Below, in pieces: positions 14,138 through 25,740 of a stretch of 64,000 bases of DNA; the first letter of the stretch is position 1; each line of letters starts with the position of its first letter. The notes under the pieces are model-generated. The model saw only the letters and a program-made list of their open reading frames with translations, was not told the origin of the DNA and searched no databases. This DNA comes from Isoetes taiwanensis (Eukaryota; Streptophyta; Lycopodiopsida; Isoetales; Isoetaceae): the NCBI GenBank assembly GCA_021234155.1, contig JAJEKV010000062.1, forward strand, positions 4,531,025 through 4,595,024. The letters are read 5' to 3'. The position numbers and the translations under genes were made by a program.

Positions 14138-14563
14138 CTGCATTTGTAAAAGAAACAGAAGATTATATAAGAAAGCATATAGAAATACATGAAGAAAGCA
14201 TATAGAAAGAGGAAAATAGAGTAGAACTTACCAAGATTATCAAGAAACTTTGAGAATTGCCCGAAAATGCTTCCCAGAATACACGGCGATGCAAAAACAC
14301 TGGCGAAAATGCTGTTCAGATGAAGAAATCTTCCAGAGGACTAGCCAAAGCACATTCTTCAAAACTAACTCAACTACAACCAAGAACAACCCCTAGCGCC
14401 TCCAACAAACCCGTCTGGCGCGTTCACAATCCCATCTCTATCCTCGAAGAAACCCCTACTGTGTGTTGAGAAGACGGAACTCTGCCATCGCTTGAGACAA
14501 GGAAAATTTTTGCCATATCGGCTGCCACGTCAGAAAATATGATACCTGTCATTCACATTGCAA

Positions 14564-14664
14564 GAATTGCCCCACAATTTAAATTCCCTGGGGTCAACAT
14601 TTGCCTTCGCGCTCCACATGTCGGCAAATGTTTTCCCCACGGAATTTCAATGGTGGGGCAATTC
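14564..14664. repeat. Fold-back element with ~43-nt imperfect arms
   Basis: The left arm starts GAATTGCCCCAC at 14564 and the right arm ends with the perfect complement GTGGGGCAATTC at 14664. Interior segments also pair (AAATTCC with GGAATTT, CATTTGCC with GGCAAATG), leaving a short loop around 14606-14621. It could be a small foldback MITE or a hairpin RNA precursor. Confidence 0.7.
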
Positions 14665-14734
14665 TCGTTTACAGAAAATGGGTACCAGAAAATATCTTCT
14701 TTTTTAAAATTGGAGGGTGTTGGTAATCGTGCCT

Positions 14735-14756
14735 GGAACGCCGCATGCGGCGTTCC
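14735..14756. repeat. Perfect 22-bp GC-rich palindrome
   Basis: An arm of GGAACGCCGCA is followed directly by its exact complement, with no loop, in otherwise AT-rich sequence. Confidence 0.9.
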
Positions 14757-16924
14757 CTTTCATCTTGCGGCCCCCCTTGTAGGACACTGGTTGCGGGCAT
14801 TCAATGCCAATTTTGAATCGACCACCTCTTGGATTTTTGCTCCCTTAGTCAGATCTTGAGTCTTGAATCAGCCGAGCTTTTGCAATGCTGCCACTGCTCT
14901 CTTGGATTTTCCATCGAAAATATCAAACCCCGAAGCTCTTTCAGTCAACCTTGAATCTCCTTGAATCTAAGCTATAGGAGTTTTAAAGGCCGGAAGAGGT
15001 AGGATGTAAAATGTTAGGTCAAGATTTGTTTTTGAAGCATGAAATCAAAATGTTATTAGTTTGTGCGCAAATAGAGGAATGTGATACTTTGCACTTTGTT
15101 TACCATTCTTTGCTTTTTATTTGCCGGAATGGCATGGAACTATTGTTCTTACATTAGCTCTTGAATTTCCTCTTCATTTCTATAGGATTTGGACATCATC
15201 AGAATGGATTGCAGTGAGGTAAATTAAGTTTTAACATTTCTCAAATGTCAAGAGTTTCCCTTGATGATGCCCAATTTACTGCTATGAAACGACAAAGGAT
15301 GCTTTATCGCGGGACAATGGTTTAGACACCAAGCTTGCAACAAGATATTTTGGGATCCTGGCAGGGGCAAGCACCTTTAGGCAAGATACAAATGCCATCT
15401 TGAACTGTGGTAATGGAGAGATAATATCTTTGAAGTTGTGGTAGAAACTGAGGTACCTGCTTTATTTTCATTACAACGTATGGTGCGCTCTTAAAGCTAT
15501 GTGCAATATTTCGTATGTTTGATTAGGTGAAGGCTACGGATTGGAGCAAAGAAGAGACTAGCACAAACCTGGTTAGTATCAAGTGGCTTTCTATTTGCAC
15601 TTTGTGCCCTTTTTAGATAGGCCTTACGCTTAATTTTTGGTGGATAAATGGCCAAATGGATCTATATTGTAAGTTAGTCATCTGACATTGAGTAATCTTA
15701 CCTGCGCCCTTGGTCAAATCAGTAAATCATGTCTGATTCTTTCATAAGGTGCAAATTCTTTCATATCATCACATTAATCAGTTAATTCTTGAAGTCTTAG
15801 CTTTTCAGGATTGGTTCTTCCTTCTTTTTGGCCTATGCTTGAGGTGACAATTGAAAATGCCATATTACGCCTGACAGTACTATTGCACATAATCTGATAG
15901 ATGTATGTGCCTTTTTTATAGATTATCTATTTTAAGATGCTTTGTTTTTGCAAATATTTTAAGTTGTTTGCATGAAGGTAGATCTATAACTGCTTACCCA
16001 TGTGCCATGTTGTTGCTAACCTAAATGGTCATACATAAACTAAGTGCATGTCATCTTGATGTAGATATTTCTGCAGCAGTTTGGATATGCAGCTCAGAAG
16101 ATTGAACTTTCTATTATTTTTAAATTATGTCTTTTCTGCATACTTTTCTCTTTCTTCTAATTTATAACTCGCTGATTCTATGTTCCTTCTTGCAGTTGAG
16201 AGGTGACAAACATCATATTTCATCCAAAGACTTTTTTATAGGAATTCAGTTGGACTGATTAAATTGTATAAAAACTCAGCGATGCCTGCACATAATTTTG
16301 ACTATTGCAGACTGATTCATATCAGAATATGCTAATCATGTGGAGCATCCATCGTGAAGTTAATGTTCTACAATTTTCGCACTCTAAAGTACTTGCTTTC
16401 CTCCTTACTGCCCGTGCAAAGAAAGGTTAGCATAGCAATTTGTCTTTTGAAATGGTTGACGAATGTTGGCGCCTTGATTACTATTTTGGCATCTCAGATA
16501 TTGCAAATGCACGCGATTCAAGCACATAATCGTTTGATTAGAATGCCCATTCATCAGAACGATGCTGCATATTCCAGTGTCAAAGATTTGCAGCATAGCA
16601 TTGTTATGGCAGATCTCAGAACACCTATAACAAATTGTTTGCTCAAGCAAGCCGCCAAGGCTTACCTTTCTCCATTTCTTGGTACTAAGCACTGATTTTC
16701 ATGGCAAGGTTTGGAAGGTTAAGTCGATGTTCCAGATTGCCATTCCTAGCTCCCATAGCTTGATTTTAAGACCTGATTGTTTTGCCAAGTTGTCAAATAC
16801 TCGGTCCATCCACGCCCTCGCCCTGGTCTTTTCAGATTATACGCCACTGGTTCTTGAGCTAGATCCTATGTCGGATCATGCATTTTGCTTGGAGTGAGCA
16901 GAATCGACTTGCTTTTAGTAGCTT

Positions 16925-17158
16925 TAGAACTAAGAGTTATATAGCACACTAGTTCCTTAGCAATGTGGTCTCGAGTTCGAGACCTCCCAGAATCGCACTC
17001 GGTACTGTTGGGGGTCACATCCCAACAGACGCAATGTAAGGTGGTTGGGGGCAGGGCCCAATCAAGCAATGTAGTGTGGTGTGTGGTCACATGTCCAGTT
17101 GGATGCTGCCTAGTGGCGTGACGTTAAAACTACTATCTATCTATCTATCTATCTTTTC
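16925..17158 (+). mobile_element. tRNA-derived SINE with (TATC)n tail
   Basis: The head contains a pol III B-box-like segment (GTCTCGAGTTCGAGACC near 16968-16984) preceded by a plausible A box (TAGCACACTAG). The body has G-rich and CAATGTAG(G/T) segments, and the 3' end is GTGACGTTAAAACTAC followed by a CTAT/TATC tandem tail. tRNA-like head plus tandem-repeat tail is a typical plant SINE. The GACGTTAAAA tail motif recurs at three other places in the window. Confidence 0.7.
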
Positions 17159-19556
17159 AGATATGAAGTCTGCAGTCAACAAGCCGACTTTCTTCACTAG
17201 GGTTCTCGTGGACTCTTAAATCATGTTATTGCAGAATCTATAAATCTGTGAACGAGTTAGGAATGCCAAAGCAGATAGGTAGATTTGCTCATCTTAATTG
17301 CAAAGTTTGGGATTTTTCAGTTCAGGCACTTGAAAGGTAAATAGGTGTTTTGGGCCAGGAAACTAGATTAATTTTTAGATACCATTTATTAACATGTATC
17401 TTGCCTTATATGACGTCTATAAATGTAGATGTCTACTTTCTTGCTATTTGCAGCCATGCAAGGTAGCAAACAGAACCTTCATTATGGTTGGATAAAGTGC
17501 CAAGAGCTAAGCAAAAGGTAGTCGACATATTCAACATTCTTGATGAAATAGTTGCACTGAAGCTTAAAGACGTTGGAACAGAGATCTCTAAATGGATAAC
17601 ATTTTATTCTTTTTTCCTATTTCATTAAGAGAGTAATGCTGGCACCTAAGAGTTCTAAATTGCATGCCAATCTCATATCTGCACTCGAGGACATATAAAA
17701 TGGGCAGTTTCCATTGGATGGATATAAACTTTACAGATGCGTTTTATTTCATTATCTCATCTTTGAGCAGTGTGTGATATAGTTTGTGCATTGGGCCTTG
17801 CCTGCAGGTATTGCAGGTTATAAAGGCGTTTGTGTTGGTCTTAAGAAACATAAGAGTCATTCAGGTTGGAACCGATATGACTAAGAATCTTTTTTTTTTC
17901 TTTTAGAAGTACCCTGTCATATCCAGTTGATAACTTAATTCTAATACATTTGAAATTGATTTTGTTGCAGTTATGTGGTTTCATTTGAACGCAATTTTTT
18001 TAACGTCGCATGTAGGAACATCTAGAGACAATTAAGCCTAAGGTAAATCTGCGCAGGCCTGGTGAAGCTTATCTAAGATCATTACTATGCTTTATAATAT
18101 GAAACAATATCATCGTAAGCACACTCTATTTTAGGCTATAGCTTTTGCTTCATTTCATTTGTTGATAGTTTGTAAGGATCATCATATTGGGTAGAGAAGA
18201 ACAAATAGTTTATATGGCTCTTATTTTGATAGTTTGAATCAAATGCAACAAAAAGATCTTGAGCAGAGAACAAAGTAGAACATATCTTCATTTCAGATTA
18301 AGGAAATTTTTGATATGGTAGGAGAGCTGAGTATCCAAAAATATTGTACAAATGTATGCAGGGATATACTAGAGAGTACTGTATCTCCTTCTATTGATGT
18401 TCATCCATCTTGGTCCGATAATTATCCTTATTGTCCTTTTTGCACATTGGTTTTATGTCCCTCTCCTCTACATGATAAAATTCATGTTATGTGATGTTTA
18501 TTTTTTTAAGGCCAACGGGAATCTCTTTTGTGAAAAAGATTGAGCTGGTAATTATTGTAGATGAGCGAATGTACTTAATGTTTAACTCCCATGTAAGTTG
18601 GCCCTCATTTCTAATTCAGATGTACAGATAGTGTGTGATTCACATAGACAAATTTTTTAAATGGCTGATAGCTCACTGATTGCTGCAGTTAACATTTACT
18701 GGAGTAGAGTAAGTTTATGGCAGCAATAAAAAACACAGGCCACAGTTGTGGAAAGTAACATTCGTTTGGCATTTATTATTCTGGTGCATGTAGTTGTTCA
18801 CTGTTGCGAACTTTTCTTTGCAATGGATTTTTCTTTGCAAAGTTCATATAAGACAATTGTGTCTATAAAGAAGGATGAAGTTACAAGCATCTAGATTAGC
18901 TCTGTTTGGTGAAGTTACCATCTCAAAGAGAATTTACAAATTGGATTGACATCAAGCACAATTTGTTTATGAATTGTGGTTTTATAGACAAAATTGTTCA
19001 AGGTATTGGATAAATAGATTCAAATATCCATGTTCTTTGTCCGTCGTATTTCATTTTTAGATTCTATTTTTCTCTTGCAGGTTTAAATAAGCATATAACC
19101 ATTTGTCTCGGAGATTTTTTTGGTATCTCATTCAAGAAGGTTGTTCTCCCTATTCGATTATATTAGGTGCCATGATGACCGAACGACATTAAAAAACCTA
19201 AAGACAAGAAATTTATAGTGATGAAAGAAAGCACTATCTCCAGCATTTTATTTCTCTGCTAAATTTGGATGTTGAGGCTTGCGGTCAAGCCTATAGACAT
19301 TCCTTTGACATGCATTATTCCATTGCAAAAACTCGACATATATATGTTCTTTGAATAATACATTTTGCTTTCATGACATAAATATCTTATTACTTCCAAA
19401 GAAGGTAATTTATGAATGTAGTTCTAATTACTAAATGGCAATGTGAAAAATTATGAACTAAACTTATTTTCTATCTTGGTAGTGCATGGTGTGAATATCA
19501 TGCTGACCTTTCTATCTTTGCACTAACATCATATATAACTAGGATTTCATTATCTT
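17159..19556. other. No gene recognised
   Basis: AT-rich sequence with many stop codons in all frames. Isolated GT/AG pairs occur but no coding exon chain could be supported. Confidence 0.4.
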
Positions 19557-19665
19557 AACATATATAGAATAGAATAGAATAGAATAGTTTTTTTAACGTC
19601 CACGAAGACCAATAGGTCATGGGACCCATACAATGGGCTAGTACAATCATTACTACTAGGATTAA
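19557..19665 (-). mobile_element. Short retroelement 3' end with (TATTC)n tail
   Basis: On the minus strand this reads as a ~100-bp segment with TGGGTCCCATGACC and GTGGACGTTAAAAAAAC, ending in tandem TATTC units. An inverted, nearly identical copy lies at 33881-33985. Conserved body plus tandem-repeat tail suggests the 3' end of a SINE or an RTE-like LINE; internal features are too few to decide. Confidence 0.55.
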
Positions 19666-19672
19666 AAAACCC

Positions 19673-19713
19673 CTGCCTCGAAAGGTTTTCAAGGGAAAAA
19701 CCTTTCGAGGCAG
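19673..19713. repeat. 17-bp perfect inverted repeat, 7-nt loop
   Basis: The left arm CTGCCTCGAAAGGTTTT (19673-19689) is matched exactly by the right arm at 19697-19713. It would form a strong hairpin or cruciform next to the retroelement tail at 19557-19665. Confidence 0.9.
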
Positions 19714-20225
19714 TTACATTTTCTGTTTGATTGTAATATTTTTTCCCCAGCAATAAGTTTGGTGGCGACACGTATCTGAGAAAAACCTGGAAGAGACACG
19801 TATCTTTTGAAAAAAAAGGGGGTGGGGGAAGAGTGACGTACCTTTCTTCCTCTGCAAGCAATCCGGCCATTGCTTTCGGCCCAGTTTCGGCAATGGGGCA
19901 ATCGGGCTTCTTTCTGCTTCCGCCCCAGTTCCGGCCATAGCTTCTTCGTGCTTCTTATTCTTGATTTGTAATGCATTTGGCCCTTTTTGGGTTTTGTGTA
20001 GTTCAGAGCAGGGCAGATTGGGGTATAACAATCTGCCATAACAACATGGCAGCGAAATGGGTCTAAGCTGTAAAATTGGCTTTCTTTTTTATGTCATTCT
20101 TGGTGGCAACAGCTATTGCTCTGCCAGGAGTTGAACGCCTCCACGAAACAGGGCTTTAGAGGGCTTCAGCATTTTTGGCGTCATGTTTATTTAGAGCAGG
20201 TTCCAGCATAATCAATTTATTGCAG

Positions 20226-21273
20226 CTGGTTTTCGAATGTGGAAAGTTTAAAGCTGGCCTCGAAAACAGCTGCTTTTCGAATTGTCATACATCAGGGGAA
20301 ACTCTACACAGAACTCTATTATAGGTGCATTCAGTCCAGAATGATGTTCACTCTCTGGGGGTTTCTCAACCTGCTGGATAAATTTCCTGGACAGGTTGAG
20401 GATGTTGAACTCTACTTTAATTGCCAGGACAGACCTCAAATTTAAAAGAGACTTTGAGTCTGGTGATATTCCACCGCCTTTATTTGGCTACTGTAGCACA
20501 GATGAACACTTTGACATCCCATTTCCAGATTTTTCATTTTGGGGATGGTAAGCAAGTTGCAGTTTATCTGATTGTTTTCTTGGACAAACTACCAACTAAC
20601 TTTTCTTTATGGAAATAGGCCCGAAATTAAAATTAAGTCATGGAAAGATGAGCTTATAAGCATTGATGCAGGCTCACAAAAAATGAAGTGGGCAGACAAA
20701 GATGGCTATGCACATTGGAGGGGAAATCCGTGGACAAGTGACATTCGCAGACAGTTGCTCAAATGCAACTCAAATGATCATCAAGCACACATTTATGCAC
20801 AGGACTGGGTGAAAAAGATGGATTTGGAGGATTCTAGACTCAGCAATCAGTGTGACCATAAGTATAATATATATGTAGAAGGATATGCCTGGTCTGCGAG
20901 TTACAAATACTTACTGTTGTTAGCCATAAATGGCAAGTATTATGAATTCTTCACGAGGGGCCTAGTCCCATATAAGGATTTCCTGCCAATTGAAGCAGAT
21001 GACAAGTTGTGTGGATCCAACAGGAGTGCAGTTGAGCAGGGAAATTCACATCCTACTGAGGCACAGATTATGGGTTCCAGAGGACGTGAGTTTGTTCAAT
21101 AACATCTTAATATGGATCGTGTCTATGAATACATGTTCCTTCTCTTACGTGAGTATGCAAAGCTTCAGAAGTTCAATCCGCAGGTACCTCCAGGATCTGA
21201 TCGTCTGTCCCAAAATGCAGTATTATGTGTTGCCAATCCTACGGAGAGATTTTTTCTTCTCCAGTCTTCCTGA
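20226..21273 (+). pseudogene. GT90 / DUF821 O-glucosyltransferase-like pseudogene fragment
   Basis: Two exons are seen: 20226-20547 (after an AG acceptor) and 20619-21273. The protein matches the plant GT90 (Rumi/KDELC/DUF821) family: FTLWGFLNLL, FNCQDRPQI, PPPLFGY, HFDIPFPDFSFWGW, KMKWADKDGYAHWRGNPW, LLKCN, QDWVKKM, QCDHKYNIYVEGYAWSASYK and FFTRGLVPYKDFLPI occur in family order. Two lesions break it: a one-base frameshift in the ATTTAAAAG run (TAA at 20443-20445) and a TAA at 21100-21102 just before the conserved C-terminal MDRVYEYMFLLLREYAK segment. The N-terminal exons were not found upstream. Intact members are secretory-pathway glycosyltransferases; this copy is probably dead, unless the single-base changes are sequencing errors. 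Confidence 0.82.
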
Positions 21274-21430
21274 GTTGAGCAACTATATTTATGTTGCATT
21301 GCGAATTGTGGGAGAGGCAAACATTGGGTGGCTTTTTGTTGACCATGTGTTATCCCAAGGCAGCTGGGTCAAACAGACTCATATAATGTTCTTGAAAATG
21401 TGCTGGTGACAGTGCATAAGCAATGATGCT

Positions 21431-21542
21431 GTAGATCTTGCTTCACAAGGTAATCTTTTTGCTATTTAATCATTGAGGGAAAAGATGTAGATCTTGCTTC
21501 ACAAGGTAATCTTTTTGCTATTTAATCATTGAGGGAAAAGAA
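21431..21542. repeat. 56-bp tandem duplication
   Basis: Two adjacent copies of a 56-bp unit starting GTAGATCTTGCTTCAC at 21431 and 21487, virtually identical and therefore recent. Confidence 0.92.
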
Positions 21543-23968
21543 ATACCAGTATGAGGTACAACATTGTTATGACATGTGAAAACCAGCTATTCGATGCAGG
21601 ATGTGCAGGGCCTTATGCCTGCTGATGAAGAGAGCTTGACTGATGAAATCATCTGGGAGACATTACCGGTACAGTAGTAACTTCAAAGATTAATGAAAGA
21701 GCTACTTTGCCATTTTTTATTTTTGCAGAATAGTTTGGTATAACATTCCGGAGGATGTACCAATTATTTGCTACTCTTTTCATGTCTGCAGCACTTCTGG
21801 ATAGCCGTCTCAATGGTCTTCTTCATGGCCATTACTGTGTTCACAATGTTAAAACTAACTGCTAAGGCTCACATCTGAATGTTTACTTTCGTCTTTTAAC
21901 AAGTGTCAACAAAGGGAAGGTGCAATTTGGTGACCAATTGGCAAACTACAAAATATTAGCTGTGCTGTTCATTTGTATGAATTCATTTTTGCCCATAAAA
22001 GAAAAGAAGCCATGAATATTCCTAACAGAGTATGCAGATTATTATGAAAGAGAAATCTATAACTTGGTAGCATCTGGCCAATTTTATAGGTTAGCTTTTG
22101 CCATAGAGAAGCTGATTTTGTTAGATTTCCCTTTCTGAAGTTGTCTTGAGATTTTGTTGTCTATGCTTCCTTCAACAGTACTTGGATCCTACTTGGGATA
22201 TTATTGGTATGCAGCTAATGACCTTCTGTAGCTGCCATAGATGCATGCATTTTTTGTCATTGAACACAGTTGGATAGAGGCTTTTTCAACTGTCTTTGCA
22301 CAACTAATAAGGATGGAAAACATACCTTTGCAAAAATAATGCTTGGTCGCCTCAAGAGACTGGGAAATTGATAATGGGTTGAATCTGCAGTGTTCAGTTA
22401 TTGTTGGCACAGTAAGAGCCTGGAGATGCATGGTGGTGGCTCTGAGGTGGTTCTTTGGAAAGACCCTTGGATCGTGCTTATAAATGAAAAAATGTCCACC
22501 TTGTGAGAGCTAGATTTTGTGAAGCACATTTAAAATACTTTTTCTTATGCATTTGCAACTGATACAGAGGCAGTTGCAACAATTCGGAGGGAGTTGCAAC
22601 AATTTGTTGTATGCATTGAGTATGCGAATGGAGGTGATGGAGTTGTAAGCACCAATCAAGCGCCAATCTCCTCGCTTGCAGGTATCAACTTTAACATTTT
22701 ATTGGCAGTTTTGCATTCCTATGTTGTCCTGTAACTCCAAAATGTTTTGCTCACAATGGATGCAGGTGACATCAATCATTCTGGTTTGTCCTTGCCAGAG
22801 GACTTAAACACGAACTATATATTGATTTTCTAGCCATCGATTTGAGAGAGAGTTTGGTTATGCATAGAATGGGATCCCTTTAGGTCATGGTTTGCAGGCA
22901 GAGAGCAGCTAGTTCAAGGTTGCATATGTTCATCATGATTTTGAGGCAACAAAATGCAGGCTGAATAAATTTTCTACCAACCTACCACCTATTTAACGTT
23001 CTAAATTTGCCATGAATATTCCTTTCCTAAGATTAACATTACAGCATTGATTTATCTTTATTCTATTAAAATGGCCATTAAAGGCCTGCAATTGGCAGCA
23101 AATAGCAAACTAGGTGCACCTTGCAACAATGCAATCCAGTTATTTTTTAATTGAAACTTTGTAGAATAGAATAGCCTTTGTTAGAAAAAAGCATAACATT
23201 CTTCATAAGCACTTTGAGATATTGTTTCTCAAGTAGTTGAAAAAGCATCATGCAAAGCATCATGCAATGTTGCCATGCAAAACCTATTGGGAAACATGAT
23301 TTTTGCTTTGTTTTCTCTTTATGCATTTTAGTTCATCTTCATGTCGTTGAAAGTTTAGGTACTCGATGAACTCATCAACGTGTTGCTTTCTAGTGATGTT
23401 CCTAAAATAAGTACACCGCGATATTTTGTTCAAAAGTTTCAGTTTTCATTTGCATCTTCATGTAGACTTATCGATAATTTCTTCCTGAGAACATTGTACG
23501 TAATAAGGTCCTCTATGAAAGGCCAAGTTTAATGGCTGCAAAAAGAGGTGGTATGCAATAAGGTCCTCTATGAAGGGCCAAGCTTACTGGTCGCAAAATG
23601 AGGTGGTGCTCATGACAACTAATAGTATGGGTTCTTAATAAAGGAAATGAGATCGCATGTAATTTGTATCTCTTGGAGAACGCCATGTAACTATAGAGTG
23701 AACAAATTCACACATCGTTGTGGGCTTTTCATTCGTAGCGTACTTTATGTGCCATTCCTTGATATGAAGCCATTTCTTTGGAAATTCATTTGGCAATGGT
23801 GGTGTTTTCTTTAGTATGTTTGTGGCTATTTAGGATAATTTGTTGCTTTATTTCTCAGCAACAATTCATGGCTTAACTTATAGAAGAGTGGGCATAGCCA
23901 AGTGAACCATTAATTCTTCCCGTCTGGCCAAGTGAACCTTTAGCAGGGGGTTGAAGAAGAGAAACGTT

Positions 23969-23990
23969 CGCGGCGGCCTTGGCCGCCGCG
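23969..23990. repeat. GC-rich palindrome, 10-bp arms
   Basis: CGCGGCGGCC, two T, then the exact complement GGCCGCCGCG. Flanking AGAAACG and GTTTCT segments extend the pairing imperfectly. Confidence 0.85.
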
Positions 23991-24339
23991 ATAAGTTTCT
24001 TGTATATAATAAACATACCATCTTAAGTGAAAGAGCACCACTTAAAGATCCAAAGTTTGCATGCCTTATACTTTTCGTTATATTAAGGGCACACATAACT
24101 AATGCTCAACACCTCTAGATACATGCAGATATACATTCTCCCTTGGAAGACAAGACAATACTTCATCATTGATGGAAATATAGACATGAATCGCACATAA
24201 GTAAATTTATATTCCCATCCCACTAGGCACCAATTGTACAAGCTCTATTTTCCATTTAAGGAAATAACAAAGCTACATAATTCTATTCCACTTTCAAACT
24301 CCATTACATCTATTCTGCACATTGACATCCACGATTAAT

Positions 24340-24366
24340 GCCCAGCATCGTCGGGCACACGTTGCT
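24340..24366 (-). mobile_element. Possible Helitron-type 3' hairpin
   Basis: The minus strand reads CTAGCAACGTGTGCCCGACG then a hairpin closing with GGGC and TTAATC. It shares the CTAG(C/T)AA(A)CGTGTGCCCG lead-in with the better terminus at 2836-2874, but no CTRR follows, so it may be a diverged or truncated copy. Confidence 0.3.
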
Positions 24367-24487
24367 AGTACTCTTTAAATTTTCATACTCCTTTTGGCTA
24401 GCTTAAATTATCTAATCTGTATAAAGTATATTGTCATTTTTCTTTTTTCATGTTCTCCCCCTCCGCACTCTAACTTTCTTTGTTCTC

Positions 24488-25740
24488 TCTCTTTTCTTTT
24501 TTTTTTTGAAAAATGAAGAAACTTTATATTAGGGGAAAGATGCCAATACAATGGGAAGTCAAGGGAGATTGAGGTAACCTCAAACCTCATCTTTGGTATC
24601 TGGACGTAACTTCAAAGCCAAGAACTGATCATGCAGACGAGATTTTATCTCTTGGTAGACGCCGACAGAAGGGGTGTTCAAACATCTGAAGACCAGATGG
24701 CATCTGTGTTTCCAAATCATCCAATAAACCATTGCCATGCAGATATCGAATGCCTACTTCTTAAAGCGAGGCCACCTGTCAGAGTAGATGCCCAAGAGAA
24801 TTTGTTGACTTGTAAGGCGAGTGCGAAAGGAAGAGCGTATAGCTGACCAGATGCGAGAAAGATCATGCAATGTAGAAAATAATGCTCAATTGATTCAGGT
24901 GCATCCTTGCAGATTTGACACAATGAACTAACATTTGGCTTGAAGGAGTGAACTCGAACATTGATCCTCAATGCTCTATGCACAATCTGCCACAAAAGAA
25001 CTGGTTGTTTACGTATAACATTCTTGCCCATACTCTAGGCCAAAAACAAGTGTTCTCATGAGACTGGTGGAAGACGGAGTGGACTCCCACACCTGTTTGC
25101 AGTTATCGAGAATGTCTTCATCCTCGAGATATACTGAGTGTTGAGTTTGAAGACTGTCTTCCCACGAACATGAGTGGGCAGATCATTATGCTTGATTATT
25201 TGAGGACGGTGGTCAGACATGGTTTGAAGGTAATTTTTGTGGTAGATGCCAGGAAGCAAGTGGCACGCAACACGTTGGCATAGCACCTGTCATGTCTCGA
25301 CCAGGTAAAGCCTTCACTGCCTAGAATCTCTAGAAAACCATGTTCAAATAGGAGTCTATCCCACTGCTCTTTCTCAAAACCTGAAAATATTTCACCACCA
25401 CCAAGCCTATCAATTGCTTCCTCAACCATATTGAAGTCTCCAAGAAGCAACCACGCAACATTATCCCCCCATTTTTTCATCTTATTTTTCAAAGAGGTCA
25501 ACATACTAGCTCTCTGTCTAGGCACATTAGAGGCGTAAACATTAATAATGCCCCAGTCATGTGCCGCCTGCTTCCACTTACCTGACCAACTCGCGATGGT
25601 CGCCTATGATGGTGTGCCCCGATCTGCATATAAAGCTTCAATAAGAAAAAGAAAAAAAGGTGTGCTTGATCTATTGCTTTCCAAACGAATATTCTTAGTT
25701 GGAATATAAAGGATCTTAAGTCTCCCCCCACACACCCCCA
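24488..25740 (-). mobile_element. Internally deleted L1-type LINE
   Basis: A T-run at ~24490-24507 on the plus strand is the poly(A) tail of a minus-strand element. Upstream comes a reverse-transcriptase zinc-binding region (24717-25031: LLWQIVHRALRINVRV, CQICKDAPESIEHYFLHC), then almost directly an APE endonuclease region (25196-25560: INVYASN in a neighbouring frame, WLLLGDFNMVEE, SDHRP near 25220). The reverse transcriptase between them is missing, so the element is a deletion derivative unable to mobilise itself. Confidence 0.8.

Larger units (their letters stand above)
14136..16924. other. Intergenic stretch, no intact gene
   Basis: No ORF here shows a recognisable domain and no consistent exon chain could be built. 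It holds a fold-back element (14564-14664) and a perfect palindrome (14735-14756). Opposite-strand ORFs at 16354-16695 and a short ORF containing FSDYTPLVLELD (16679-16897), faintly like the SDHxPL motif of LINE endonucleases, may be decayed LINE sequence, but the evidence is too weak to call. Confidence 0.4.
21543..24487. other. No gene recognised
   Basis: Frames are heavily interrupted. Only a 10-bp-arm GC palindrome (23969-23990) and a possible Helitron-type hairpin (24340-24356) stand out. Confidence 0.4.
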
